Source: a virus. From it: DNA of 41,505 nucleotides. The stretch covers positions 1 through 41,505 of IMG/VR virus record IMGVR_UViG_3300025109_000019; one strand, 5' to 3'. Within the stretch, counting starts at the first letter, position 1, and each line of letters starts with the position of its first letter. Shown in pieces: positions 20,403 through 28,854 of the stretch. The notes under the pieces were generated by a model. That model had not been told where the DNA came from. It did no database searches and saw only the letters and a list, made by a program, of their open reading frames with translations. Position numbers and translations under genes: made by a program.

Positions 20403-21244
20403 GAGTTTTTTTGTTGTTGTGTAGCGTTAGTGTGGGCAACGCAAAACCCAAAATCTGAGAGGTGTGTTTCATATATTGCATACGAAATCTTGTGGTATGC
20501 ATTTCGTGGCTTTTCCTTAAGCATGTCTACAATACGTTTGTGCAACCCGACCTCATCTTCTAGTCTTTGTTCATTTATACATAAATAATAACACACATCT
20601 CGGGACATGTCAAGCTCAAAGAACCACTTTTCTTGAAGATTTTTTGGATCCAGCATCCCCAAAGAGCGTATGCGATTAATATCGGACGGCTTGGCAACTT
20701 GGCCAATTTCGGGATCCGTATGGTCAAAGAAATTTAAATAATGAACAGCAGAAAAAATGGCGTTATTTAGCGAATCATAGTAATTTTTAATTGAAATGTT
20801 CTGTATATTTTGTTCTATGCTTTCATTAGAGATTATCGTCACAGAATGCAGCAACCCTGAACGCGCATATTCCTGTAAGACCCCAAACACAAGATTTTCT
20901 AATAATTTTGGGACTCCAGTTAATAGCTCGATATCTGGTTTGATATAAAAGACATCTATCTTTTTATCTTTTATTTGTTCTAAAATGCCAAGAGAATAAT
21001 TCGAACTATAAGAAGACCCAACAATGAATATTTGAACATAATCATTTAAGTCCGAAAAAAACTTTTTTAAGTCGGGAATATTGTTCTCGTATTCTTCGGG
21101 TTTCTCAAAAACTTTAAGCTTATGCTTGTACTTTGTGTTGCGTTCAATTTTACTATTTAACAAATATACGTTATAGTTTTTTTGAGCTTTAAATTTTTCA
21201 GCAATTGCGGATGCGGCAGATCCAATGCCCACTACCGATATCAT
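20399..21244 (-). CDS. Divergent FtsZ/tubulin-superfamily-like protein
   Basis: A 281-residue protein whose layout follows FtsZ. Strand-helix MISVVGIGSAASAIAEKF fits the first FtsZ loop (usually GVGGGGxNAV), and VYLLNS fits the next strand. IFIVGSSYSSN stands at the place of the GGGTGTG signature, which is therefore degenerate. LLHSVTIISNESI fits the VDTLIVIPND strand, NAIFSAVHYLNFF the following helix, and AKPSDINRI the DFADVKTV segment. The last 70 residues fit an FtsZ C-terminal domain with two strands around helix LHKRIVDMLKEK. Loss of the Gly-rich loop argues against normal GTPase activity. It overlaps the polymerase gene by ATGA. Fold call is by eye; filament formation is unproven. Confidence 0.6.
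   Translation of the reverse strand: MISVVGIGSAASAIAEKFKAQKNYNVYLLNSKIERNTKYKHKLKVFEKPEEYENNIPDLKKFFSDLNDYVQIFIVGSSYSSNYSLGILEQIKDKKIDVFYIKPDIELLTGVPKLLENLVFGVLQEYARSGLLHSVTIISNESIEQNIQNISIKNYYDSLNNAIFSAVHYLNFFDHTDPEIGQVAKPSDINRIRSLGMLDPKNLQEKWFFELDMSRDVCYYLCINEQRLEDEVGLHKRIVDMLKEKPRNAYHKISYAIYETHLSDFGFCVAHTNATQQQKNS
20585..20613 (-). promoter_or_regulatory. Sigma70-type promoter inside the tubulin-like gene
   Basis: The minus strand has TTGACA (20608-20613), 17 bases, then TATTAT (20585-20590) preceded by TGT. It lies about 210 bases upstream of the main SSB promoter and points the same way, so the SSB gene may have tandem promoters. Confidence 0.6.
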
Positions 21245-22431
21245 AACCTTAAATCCTCCAAATCATAGTAATTTGTGCCGGCTTCCATATTAACCACAAA
21301 TTTATCAAGAATATTGTTTGAAAATATTTCTTTTATTTCCGGTACTAAGTCTTTTTCATCATTACTCAGATCTATTACTATCTCGTCATGCACAATGTGT
21401 GAAACAAAAGATTTCTTGTCTTCCAAGAATCGATCAATTTCAATCGCCCTAGACATTACCAAGTCTGCGGTGGTGCTTTGTATAATATAATTAAAGGCGC
21501 GCCTTTCATCAACTTTTATCTTGCGGCCGGCTATAGTCTGAACATAACCTCCTTCGTAATATTCTTTTACAACATCCTCGCGATTGTAGTATTTTGAGTC
21601 TAAGTCTTTTGAATCGTGATTATAGAGCCACGAAAATAATAGAGTTTTTGCCTCAGATCTATCAAGAATCGCACGATTTTTGAAAATATTGTCGATGTTC
21701 CACATGTGAATATCATATTGTGGCTGATTTTTGCCGGATAAGGCTAAAAATGTTCGAATTTCTGCTCCATTATAATCTAAAGATAAGAACCAATCATTGC
21801 GCGGTTTTATTAATTTTCTCAGTTGCCTGTTCATTGTTAAGATAGGAAATGAGCCCGGGGCCGTTGCCAAGCGTCCCGTGACAGTCCCAAATAGATTATA
21901 GTCTATATACGGGCTTCCTTTTAGAATTTTATTAGCGGCGCCTCGGTGAACAGATGAGACAAACAATTTTCTACATCCTTCATTGCTAATGTTTAATTTT
22001 TGATGGCGTATTTTATGCACCAATTTCTGAGCTTTATCTAGATGATCATAATTTCCTGGTTTTTCGAAATTCTCAAAAACATGCTTCGTTATTTGATTTT
22101 TTACTTCTAAAAATTCTAACAAAAAATCATGTGGTACCAAGTCAAAGAAACAATGATCACGAAAATCAATTTTTGCTAATTCAAATGATTTTTTATACGC
22201 CGACATCTTTGACTGCAATCGACGCAGCGTTGGCTGCAGTGTGGGAGGGCAGCCTTTCTCTATGGGGCCGCCACCACAATAAAGCCACGCATACTCTATT
22301 GCCTCGTCTACCAAGGAACCTGAATATTTCCACGTTCTAAGGAGGCTTTCTGGCATTTCATCAAAATGCAACTGGCCGTCAGCATAAACACCAATACATT
22401 CATTTTTATCGTCGATTGCTTGAAAATACAT
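21241..22431 (-). CDS. Minimal family A DNA polymerase
   Basis: A 396-residue family A polymerase consisting almost only of palm and fingers. FGTVTGRL (T-G-R-L) is followed by motif A DYNGAEIR (D219, E224, R226). Motif B is RSEAKTLLFSWLYN (R258, K262, F266, Y270), QSTTADL follows, and motif C is HDE (348-350), so all catalytic residues are present. There is no proofreading exonuclease or 5' nuclease domain; the first 95 residues match neither. Pol I has 928 residues and T7 polymerase 704. With DnaE as likely replicase, this may serve repair, primer gap filling or translesion synthesis. No strong ribosome site precedes the ATG. It follows the virion operon by 8 bases. Confidence 0.88.
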   Translation of the reverse strand: MYFQAIDDKNECIGVYADGQLHFDEMPESLLRTWKYSGSLVDEAIEYAWLYCGGGPIEKGCPPTLQPTLRRLQSKMSAYKKSFELAKIDFRDHCFFDLVPHDFLLEFLEVKNQITKHVFENFEKPGNYDHLDKAQKLVHKIRHQKLNISNEGCRKLFVSSVHRGAANKILKGSPYIDYNLFGTVTGRLATAPGSFPILTMNRQLRKLIKPRNDWFLSLDYNGAEIRTFLALSGKNQPQYDIHMWNIDNIFKNRAILDRSEAKTLLFSWLYNHDSKDLDSKYYNREDVVKEYYEGGYVQTIAGRKIKVDERRAFNYIIQSTTADLVMSRAIEIDRFLEDKKSFVSHIVHDEIVIDLSNDEKDLVPEIKEIFSNNILDKFVVNMEAGTNYYDLEDLRL

Positions 22432-22439
22432 TTTTCTAA

Positions 22440-23726
22440 TTAAATATCGTCTAGGGCGCCGTCACCACCAGAAAGCATCTCTTCGATGGGCTCAACATGA
22501 AGTTGAACATCTGGGGCATCATTCGGCAATGGATTGTCTTCCAGTTCTCTAAGTCTATTACTAATATAAGTCAAAGAGCCGATATAGTCAAATGTTTTAT
22601 TCAAAATATTTTCAAAAGAGTTGAGGCCTCGGTTTAAATCAAGTCGAGATATTTCAATACAGTTGTCAATAATATTATCTTGTTGGGGCGCCGAGAAAGA
22701 TGATTCTTCCTCTTTAAAGCGAATTCGACAATAAAGATCTAAAAAATAATAATCGTCATAAATACTAAAAAAATACTCTGAAGTGTACGTGCTTGGAAAA
22801 TTTTCGATTAGCTGAGTGCCATCGGTTTGCACGTGTGAAACCTCATAGTACACATCCTGCTTTAGTCTGTGGTACATTTCATACATAATTTGTTTAAAAA
22901 CTTGAAAATATCCTTTGTGCGCTTTCTCATATCCAATGTGTAGAACACTATCGGTATCTGTTACTCCGTAAAGACCTGCGTATTCCAGCATAGGAGCAGA
23001 ACCAATATCAGCTACAATGCGCCATGGAATATTCTTATCAACCATGAATCCATATTCGGCGCATGCGTTTAGAAAAAATTGCCAGTTTTTGCTATTATAA
23101 AATTTTTCAATTTTCTCTGCGTCGTTCGACGGATCCATATCGGCAATTTCAATCACAAGGCCTGAAACGTTTGCTGGGCAATAATGACTTTTAACGTATG
23201 CCGGTAACGTAAAGGGAATTCTGCGACATGTCTTAAAAATATAGGGAGTTAGCAGCGCGACAAACTTTTCAAAACTAACAAACCTGACACTATCTTCCTC
23301 AAAAAGCTCTTCCACGGCTTCTTTATAAGAAGATAGGTGCTGCTTATATAGGTAGTGAGGATCTTGATATGCCTTGTGGGCCTTTAGATTGGCTAAGTTT
23401 TTATCTGTGGAGTCGATTTCTGCTTTCAATACCTTTTTCTGAAAAGTTTTTGCTAAATCATTAAATGCATCCGAAACAAAATTTAATGCTTTTAGGCCTC
23501 TTTTCGGATCTGAGGCCTGGATGATAGATTTAAGCTCCAAAACATAATCCTTCACGACAATTGGCTCAAACAGTCTGCTTACACGACCATACAGTTGCTT
23601 TTCAGCAAATGTGAAATCTACAAGATTTGAATAAGAGTTCCAGATCGTGTCAAATTTATACAATATCTTTTTATTAAATGTATCACGAGAACCTTCAGAA
23701 TTGCCCTTAACATAAAAATCTGACAC
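22440..23726 (-). CDS. Hypothetical protein, end of virion gene block
   Basis: A 428-residue protein of unknown function. I choose the GTG at 23726, since AAGGAG lies 7 bases upstream and it sits 5 bases after the preceding stop; an ATG 12 codons earlier would overlap that gene by 32 bases and has no good site. The protein is rich in aromatic and charged residues, mostly helical, and has a run of Tyr, Asp and Phe (SIYDDYYFLDLYC) near residue 330. The C-terminus is acidic. Its place after baseplate genes suggests a virion or assembly protein. Confidence 0.75.
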   Translation of the reverse strand: MSDFYVKGNSEGSRDTFNKKILYKFDTIWNSYSNLVDFTFAEKQLYGRVSRLFEPIVVKDYVLELKSIIQASDPKRGLKALNFVSDAFNDLAKTFQKKVLKAEIDSTDKNLANLKAHKAYQDPHYLYKQHLSSYKEAVEELFEEDSVRFVSFEKFVALLTPYIFKTCRRIPFTLPAYVKSHYCPANVSGLVIEIADMDPSNDAEKIEKFYNSKNWQFFLNACAEYGFMVDKNIPWRIVADIGSAPMLEYAGLYGVTDTDSVLHIGYEKAHKGYFQVFKQIMYEMYHRLKQDVYYEVSHVQTDGTQLIENFPSTYTSEYFFSIYDDYYFLDLYCRIRFKEEESSFSAPQQDNIIDNCIEISRLDLNRGLNSFENILNKTFDYIGSLTYISNRLRELEDNPLPNDAPDVQLHVEPIEEMLSGGDGALDDI

Positions 23727-23730
23727 TATG

Positions 23731-26700
23731 TTACTCCTTGTGGTTATCTTCTGGCGCGCCATGAGACTCGGTACTCTTGATCATCAAATCTTGTACAAAC
23801 TTCAGGCCGGCTATTCTGCCCGCTGAAACTGAAGTAGGGGGTTCCTTCTTCGCCGTTTGATTGGATTTTGAATGATCTTCTCCGCCAATTGAACATTTTG
23901 TTACTGATTCTGACTGTTGATCTGGTTTGATAAATTTTGCCTCGTCCAAACCCGCAGGCGGCTTTGATCTCGTTATGCCATTGTGCCACATGGCAGTAAT
24001 CATCGTGCGCGCCTCTCCAATGCCGTATACGTGTTCTGATTTGGTGATCAGATAATACCCTCCAATACCAAAATCAGTTAAATTCTCAATGTCCAGGCGT
24101 TTGGCTACTTCTGGATCCAAATATGGTACCCAGCCCCGGGGATCAACAAAAATAAATGATCCGGGAAACGCGTGCGGGTTTGCATAGCACTCCAAATCAA
24201 CGTGATACACTTCTCTTAATTGCTGCAATCCGTCGAATCCTTCTTGTTCGAATCTCATTTCTTTTACGGACGTTCTGGTATCACGCTTAAGTTGTATTCT
24301 CTTAACAATCCCGCGATCTAAGCCAATGCTATAGTGATGGATTCCATGTTGTAGATCTTCTTCAACATTTCCGTTCATTATACCAAAAGGTGTCGCTCGC
24401 GAAGCATAAAATATTAAATAATTATATTCATCCTCAACCGCACCCCCAATAGGCGTGTTGGTTACGCCACCAGTATTTAATATGGGTTTTTTCTTCGCGG
24501 CGGATCCAACCTCTGTAAACAATCTGGAGATATACTTATTTTTTGGTTTGGCGTTCCTAAGTTCGTTAATTAATTGTGTGAGGGGGTCTGAAGGAAAATC
24601 TGGATCATCCTTGTACGCCGTAAAAACTGCCTCCCTCAACCTAACGCCTTGCTTTGCGGTGGCAGAAAAGCAAGTAGCATCATTGATAAACGAACTGGTC
24701 AATTTAACAATAAATTTCTTTACAAAAGAGGCTAAAGTAAAATCATCAGAACCTCTTTGGATGGTTTCTGAAACGAGCCATTCGTTGAAATATTTGACCG
24801 ATATCGGAAGATCACCAATACTAATTACCACACTTTCACTAGGATTTGAAGGGTTAACCAACTCTAACGGACCAAGGACAATTCTCATCTTTTTAAAACT
24901 ATTGTAGTACTGTCTTCCCAGCACCTGTTCGTTTTGTACCAAATATTTCCGGTAATATCCCGCAAGACCGGCGCCTTTTAGTAAATCGGACTTCTTCGCT
25001 TGTTCAATTAGTGTATCATATTTTGAGAGCCGATTTTCTATGCCCTCCAAAACAACATCCACCAAATCACTTAGAAAAAAGAACGAAACATTGGGGTCAT
25101 TCGGATTAGCAACATATTTATTGACTGGCTTATTCTTTTCTTTTTCTTGCTTGTCGTCTTTACCTGCCTCCTTTTTAACATCTTTTTTGGCAGTATCTTT
25201 TTTCGAAAGGGTTCCTATGTTTAATTTTTGGCCGTTTTTCAATTCATAAAATGGACCTTCTGAGTTAAATTTTTGCAAATCAGAATCTGGAAGACTAATA
25301 AACCTAATTTTTCCCTTTGAGAACAGGCTTGTCATAACCACTTTCATCGACTGTTTGCGGTCTGACTTCACTTGGTTCATTTGCGATTTCTTAAAAGCTG
25401 TGACCGCTTTCGCATCACAAGCCATGTTTAACTGTTGTAATCTTATTTTTCTAGCGATTGCGCTCGAATTGATATTTTTTGTTCCGGAAAAAATCGAAAA
25501 GCCGACCTGATCAAAGTGGGTATCCATATATGCTTGATAATTTATAATGAACTTTATTGTGCCATCATCATCAAACCTAAATTCATGTGTTACTGGTATT
25601 AAATTAACCGTTAATGAGGAGTTGTCAATCGCATTTTGAAACCCCGGAGATACATAGCGGGCCGGCGGGGCCCAACCAATAACGGCCTTTAACCTAAAGT
25701 TCAAAGAATAGGGATCCCCAATATTTTGCCCATATGTGTTGGGATTAATCTTTTGGGCAATTTTTTTATAACTGGTTCCTCCCGTCTTTAGCGCCAAATC
25801 TGCGTATGAGTATGGAAAATTAGACGGGCCACGGATTTTTAAAATTTCATCAAACCCGTTCGCATGTAAAGTAAGTGTTCCTTTGATCATTCTTTTTGCA
25901 GCAAAAGGATCACTTCCCTCATAAGTAACACTAAAGTTTTCGATGCCCACTCCGAATCCTCTTTTATCTCTACTTTTTAAAAGAGATTCTACGCCATCCG
26001 GATCCGAGTGATCTCCCTTGCCGGCATTAGCATTAAAATTATATTCTTGTTCAATCTCATCGCCACTTTTGTCTTCCATTACCTTGAAAAGTCGAATTCT
26101 AGGCTGCAAATTGGAGATTTCAGACGTAGGCATCGTTAAAAGTTCCGTTTGTGAGTCATATATGGCTAGCCGATTTATAAAGGCAAAAGGATCACTGTGG
26201 ACCATAATTGAGGCATTGCCATGGCCACTCAAATACGGCAACGTTTTCACTTCCTTGGATTCTATATTCTCAAGCTTGTATCTAACCAATTGAAATATCT
26301 TTGCCAATAGAAAACACTGCTCTTTAAATTGAATGGAGCGGGCTTTTGGAATTGATTGTATTGTTTTGGCAATATCTTTTTGAGCCTCATCTAAGGCTCC
26401 TTTCACCAACAAATCCCGGGCAAGCTTTTCGGTGTCCCCAAGAGCGTCTACCTCGGCTTTCCATGGGTTATTTGGATTGGTCGCCGGAGGAAGGGCGCCC
26501 TCAGATGCTTTATTCCAAAGTGCGTCAGCTACTGCTTTATCTGCTAGCATTTTTTTATACACTTCTTTAGCGTACGCGCCCATGTTCGCAGGATCCCCAA
26601 TTTTCTTCTTAAGAGCCTCCAGATCTCCTTCCGCAATAAGGTTGTGGCCATCAGCAAAATTCAGCTGCATATCCTGATACCAACCAATCTCGGCGGCCGT

Positions 26701-26895
26701 GGTTGTATAGGATTCAACGCTGCTTGGTCTTGCCATGGTGTTGCCATCGTTATCGTACCACTCTGTCTTATCGTCGTTTTGTAGATAATAATCCATTGCT
26801 TTGGTAAACGCTGCCTGAGCGGCGATTTCGTCAACAGTATCTGCATCCTTGGGGATTGTAAACGACATCCATGCTGGCTGATCTGGATCTGGCAT
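23731..26895 (-). CDS. Large structural protein, candidate baseplate hub
   Basis: A 1054-residue protein. The C-terminal quarter is beta-rich, with PGSFIFVDPRGW, GIGGYYLITKSEHVYG and TMITAMWHNG, a pattern like that of gp27 or gpD-type hub proteins, where such strands end a barrel that mounts the spike. A charged linker of Lys, Asp and Glu lies near residues 560-590. The N-terminal part is mixed. Its position between the LysM baseplate protein and the end of the virion block, plus its size, fit a hub or hub-wedge component; the family was not identified. Start ATG with AGGAG upstream. Confidence 0.7.
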   Translation of the reverse strand: MPDPDQPAWMSFTIPKDADTVDEIAAQAAFTKAMDYYLQNDDKTEWYDNDGNTMARPSSVESYTTTAAEIGWYQDMQLNFADGHNLIAEGDLEALKKKIGDPANMGAYAKEVYKKMLADKAVADALWNKASEGALPPATNPNNPWKAEVDALGDTEKLARDLLVKGALDEAQKDIAKTIQSIPKARSIQFKEQCFLLAKIFQLVRYKLENIESKEVKTLPYLSGHGNASIMVHSDPFAFINRLAIYDSQTELLTMPTSEISNLQPRIRLFKVMEDKSGDEIEQEYNFNANAGKGDHSDPDGVESLLKSRDKRGFGVGIENFSVTYEGSDPFAAKRMIKGTLTLHANGFDEILKIRGPSNFPYSYADLALKTGGTSYKKIAQKINPNTYGQNIGDPYSLNFRLKAVIGWAPPARYVSPGFQNAIDNSSLTVNLIPVTHEFRFDDDGTIKFIINYQAYMDTHFDQVGFSIFSGTKNINSSAIARKIRLQQLNMACDAKAVTAFKKSQMNQVKSDRKQSMKVVMTSLFSKGKIRFISLPDSDLQKFNSEGPFYELKNGQKLNIGTLSKKDTAKKDVKKEAGKDDKQEKEKNKPVNKYVANPNDPNVSFFFLSDLVDVVLEGIENRLSKYDTLIEQAKKSDLLKGAGLAGYYRKYLVQNEQVLGRQYYNSFKKMRIVLGPLELVNPSNPSESVVISIGDLPISVKYFNEWLVSETIQRGSDDFTLASFVKKFIVKLTSSFINDATCFSATAKQGVRLREAVFTAYKDDPDFPSDPLTQLINELRNAKPKNKYISRLFTEVGSAAKKKPILNTGGVTNTPIGGAVEDEYNYLIFYASRATPFGIMNGNVEEDLQHGIHHYSIGLDRGIVKRIQLKRDTRTSVKEMRFEQEGFDGLQQLREVYHVDLECYANPHAFPGSFIFVDPRGWVPYLDPEVAKRLDIENLTDFGIGGYYLITKSEHVYGIGEARTMITAMWHNGITRSKPPAGLDEAKFIKPDQQSESVTKCSIGGEDHSKSNQTAKKEPPTSVSAGRIAGLKFVQDLMIKSTESHGAPEDNHKE

Positions 26896-26896
26896 T

Positions 26897-27232
26897 TTAA
26901 ACTCCTAAGACCTTAAGGGCGGATTCGAGGTCAACGGGTATTTCGATTAAATCGCCCGTTGCCAAGTTGGCCTCGGTGGGGGCCCCGTTATACCACGCAA
27001 TTATCCACCAATATTTTGGATTACCATAATATTGATGGGATAGCTTATAGTATCTGTCTCCATACTTCCAAATATGCGTATTTGTAACTATTAGTGCACG
27101 ATCTACGACGGATGGATTATATAAAGTTGGCGTTTCGTAATGAATCACTTTCTTTAAATTTCTTTTTCTTCTCAAATATGCATAATATTCGCCGGAATTG
27201 GAAAATTTCTTAGTCTTTCTGTATCTGGGCAT
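26897..27232 (-). CDS. gp53-like baseplate wedge protein with LysM-like domain
   Basis: A 111-residue protein whose second half (about 55-105) has the LysM-like pattern of baseplate proteins: KYGDRYYKLSHQYYGNPKY, WWIIAWYNG, then GDLIEIPVD. The N-terminus is basic (RYRKTKKF). T4 gp53 and similar proteins use this domain to hold baseplate wedges together. It starts 3 bases after the neighbouring structural gene and is followed by the hub candidate after 1 base. Confidence 0.85.
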   Translation of the reverse strand: MPRYRKTKKFSNSGEYYAYLRRKRNLKKVIHYETPTLYNPSVVDRALIVTNTHIWKYGDRYYKLSHQYYGNPKYWWIIAWYNGAPTEANLATGDLIEIPVDLESALKVLGV

Positions 27233-27235
27233 TCT

Positions 27236-27649
27236 TTACCCAACCCCTGCTGAGCCGGACCAATTGCGGCCATAATCTGTGCTTGTTTGACTAACGGGAA
27301 TTGATGTGAGGCCGGCAATAACGTCCACATTGTCAGAGCCAGTCAGCCAAATCTCTGAAACCTTGAGATCAAGAGGCCCAACCGTATGACGTGCCGGATC
27401 GGTTCCGGCCTTATCTGGAACTCTAAAATAATTATTCTTATCCGTAAGCCCTCTTAGCGAAAACGCAACTTTAGCCGGCGCAGCCGTGCTATGGTTGATA
27501 ATTTTTATCCAAGATGTTACAGTCGGAAACTGGACCCGAATCGCGCCGTCTGCTCTGCAGTCTAGTCCACCTGTTACGTATGGCTCACCACTAACTTGAT
27601 ATGCGCCCACCGAGTGAAGGCCCGGTCTTAAATTTCTATAATCAGCCAC
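27236..27649 (-). CDS. Small beta-rich virion protein
   Basis: A 137-residue protein starting at GTG with AAAAGGAG upstream. It is rich in Gly, Thr, Val and Ser, with short beta strands (GAIRVQFPTVTSWIKI, PAKVAFSLRGL, KVSEIWLTGSDNVDVIAGL), and has no motif I can name. Such strand-rich small proteins occur in phage baseplates and capsid decoration. Its place in front of the gp53-like gene favours a tail or baseplate role. It is preceded by an ACTATTTAC motif. Confidence 0.72.
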   Translation of the reverse strand: MADYRNLRPGLHSVGAYQVSGEPYVTGGLDCRADGAIRVQFPTVTSWIKIINHSTAAPAKVAFSLRGLTDKNNYFRVPDKAGTDPARHTVGPLDLKVSEIWLTGSDNVDVIAGLTSIPVSQTSTDYGRNWSGSAGVG

Positions 27650-27674
27650 GTTATTCTCCTTTTAAAGCTGTTCA

Positions 27675-27687
27675 TTGTAAATAGTCA
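27675..27687 (-). promoter_or_regulatory. Late-gene motif (ACTATTTAC)
   Basis: The minus strand reads GACTATTTACAAT, about 14 bases before the ribosome site of the 137-residue virion protein, within a 90-base intergenic gap. Confidence 0.4.
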
Positions 27688-27738
27688 TCTTTTTTGTCTA
27701 ATCGCCGGATTCATATTCTGTATATCGAAGAGGCTATA

Positions 27739-28848
27739 TTATTTTACCTTAATGGATGCGACTTCCGTTGAGGTAATACCCCCCTCTTCCATAGATGCAT
27801 ATTCAGAACCAGCAACTGTGGAGGCAATATAGGCGCGCTTTTCAGGGTTTTTTATGGTTCCTACTGCGAGCCTCCTCTGATCTCGTTTAAGGCGCGCCTT
27901 TCCAAACATGCCGGCATAGCGAGCCTTTGCGTTATCGATCATGGCCTGTGCCTGGTCACGTTTAAGTTCCTCATCTCGAATTTTTTCGACTCGCTCCTGC
28001 CAAGTTTTTTCGCCCTCAAATGCTGCCGCCCGTTGAAGCTCCACACCATAAGGAAATTTACCATCCAAGGAGGCGCCACCAACATCCCAACCAACAGTGT
28101 GTTCGTGCACCGGGTTGAACGACAAAGAGACATCAACCATTTTTGGTAAAATGGTCCCAGGAGCAGACTGATCACGGCTCTTTGCGTTACGCATTAATTT
28201 GCCACCTTTTTCGAAAACTCCATAGTCAGTATTTTCTACATTATGATTTATTGTACACGACGTTATAACCCCCAAGAGGCCAGCGTCGGACCCTCCCATG
28301 GCTTTGTAATTTTGATATGTTATTTCTCGATCAACATTCGCCAAATCCTTAGCAGCACTTGCAATACCATCGGTCTTTTGTATCAAGTTCATAACCTTAA
28401 GGCGAATCATGGGTGCTTGGGTTATTAATTGTGCGTCATTGCGGCCGGCAAGATTCTTGTTATAGGTGGGATATAAAAATTGACTTAGAAGCTGGAGCCT
28501 TCCCATGTTTTCGTAAGCTTCTCCTTCGGAAGAAGCAGGTACCTTAAAATTTAAAGTAATTGCTCGTGTGGTGTTTTTAAAAGCATAAATGGGATCGGTC
28601 CTACCAAAAACAGGTACACCAGACCAATCAGAAGTATATGTTTCAACCAAATTTGTAATGAATGCCTTAAAAAACACACTTTCGCCACTAGGAATGTGAT
28701 GAAAAGATATTGCAAACCCAACGTTTGCCAGAGCATCTGTCGCATCAACAAAATTTGAGATATAGCCCGAAGTGCCAACTTTGTTGGCTCTATATTTGCT
28801 ATTCCAGAAAAATCCTGTATCACGCTTGTCGTTACTGTCTGCTGCCAT
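27739..28848 (-). CDS. Baseplate tube-cap-like protein
   Basis: A 369-residue protein. It contains the segment FAISFHHIPSGESVFFKAF, followed by TYTSDWSGVPVFGRTDPIY and AITLNFKVPA, which recalls tube-initiating baseplate proteins (gp48/gp54-type or LysM tail initiators) of contractile phages. The last 80 residues are charged and helical. It follows the tape measure gene by 6 bases, the usual place for the protein that joins tube and baseplate. Family assignment is from pattern and context only. Confidence 0.62.
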   Translation of the reverse strand: MAADSNDKRDTGFFWNSKYRANKVGTSGYISNFVDATDALANVGFAISFHHIPSGESVFFKAFITNLVETYTSDWSGVPVFGRTDPIYAFKNTTRAITLNFKVPASSEGEAYENMGRLQLLSQFLYPTYNKNLAGRNDAQLITQAPMIRLKVMNLIQKTDGIASAAKDLANVDREITYQNYKAMGGSDAGLLGVITSCTINHNVENTDYGVFEKGGKLMRNAKSRDQSAPGTILPKMVDVSLSFNPVHEHTVGWDVGGASLDGKFPYGVELQRAAAFEGEKTWQERVEKIRDEELKRDQAQAMIDNAKARYAGMFGKARLKRDQRRLAVGTIKNPEKRAYIASTVAGSEYASMEEGGITSTEVASIKVK

Positions 28849-28854
28849 TTTAAT

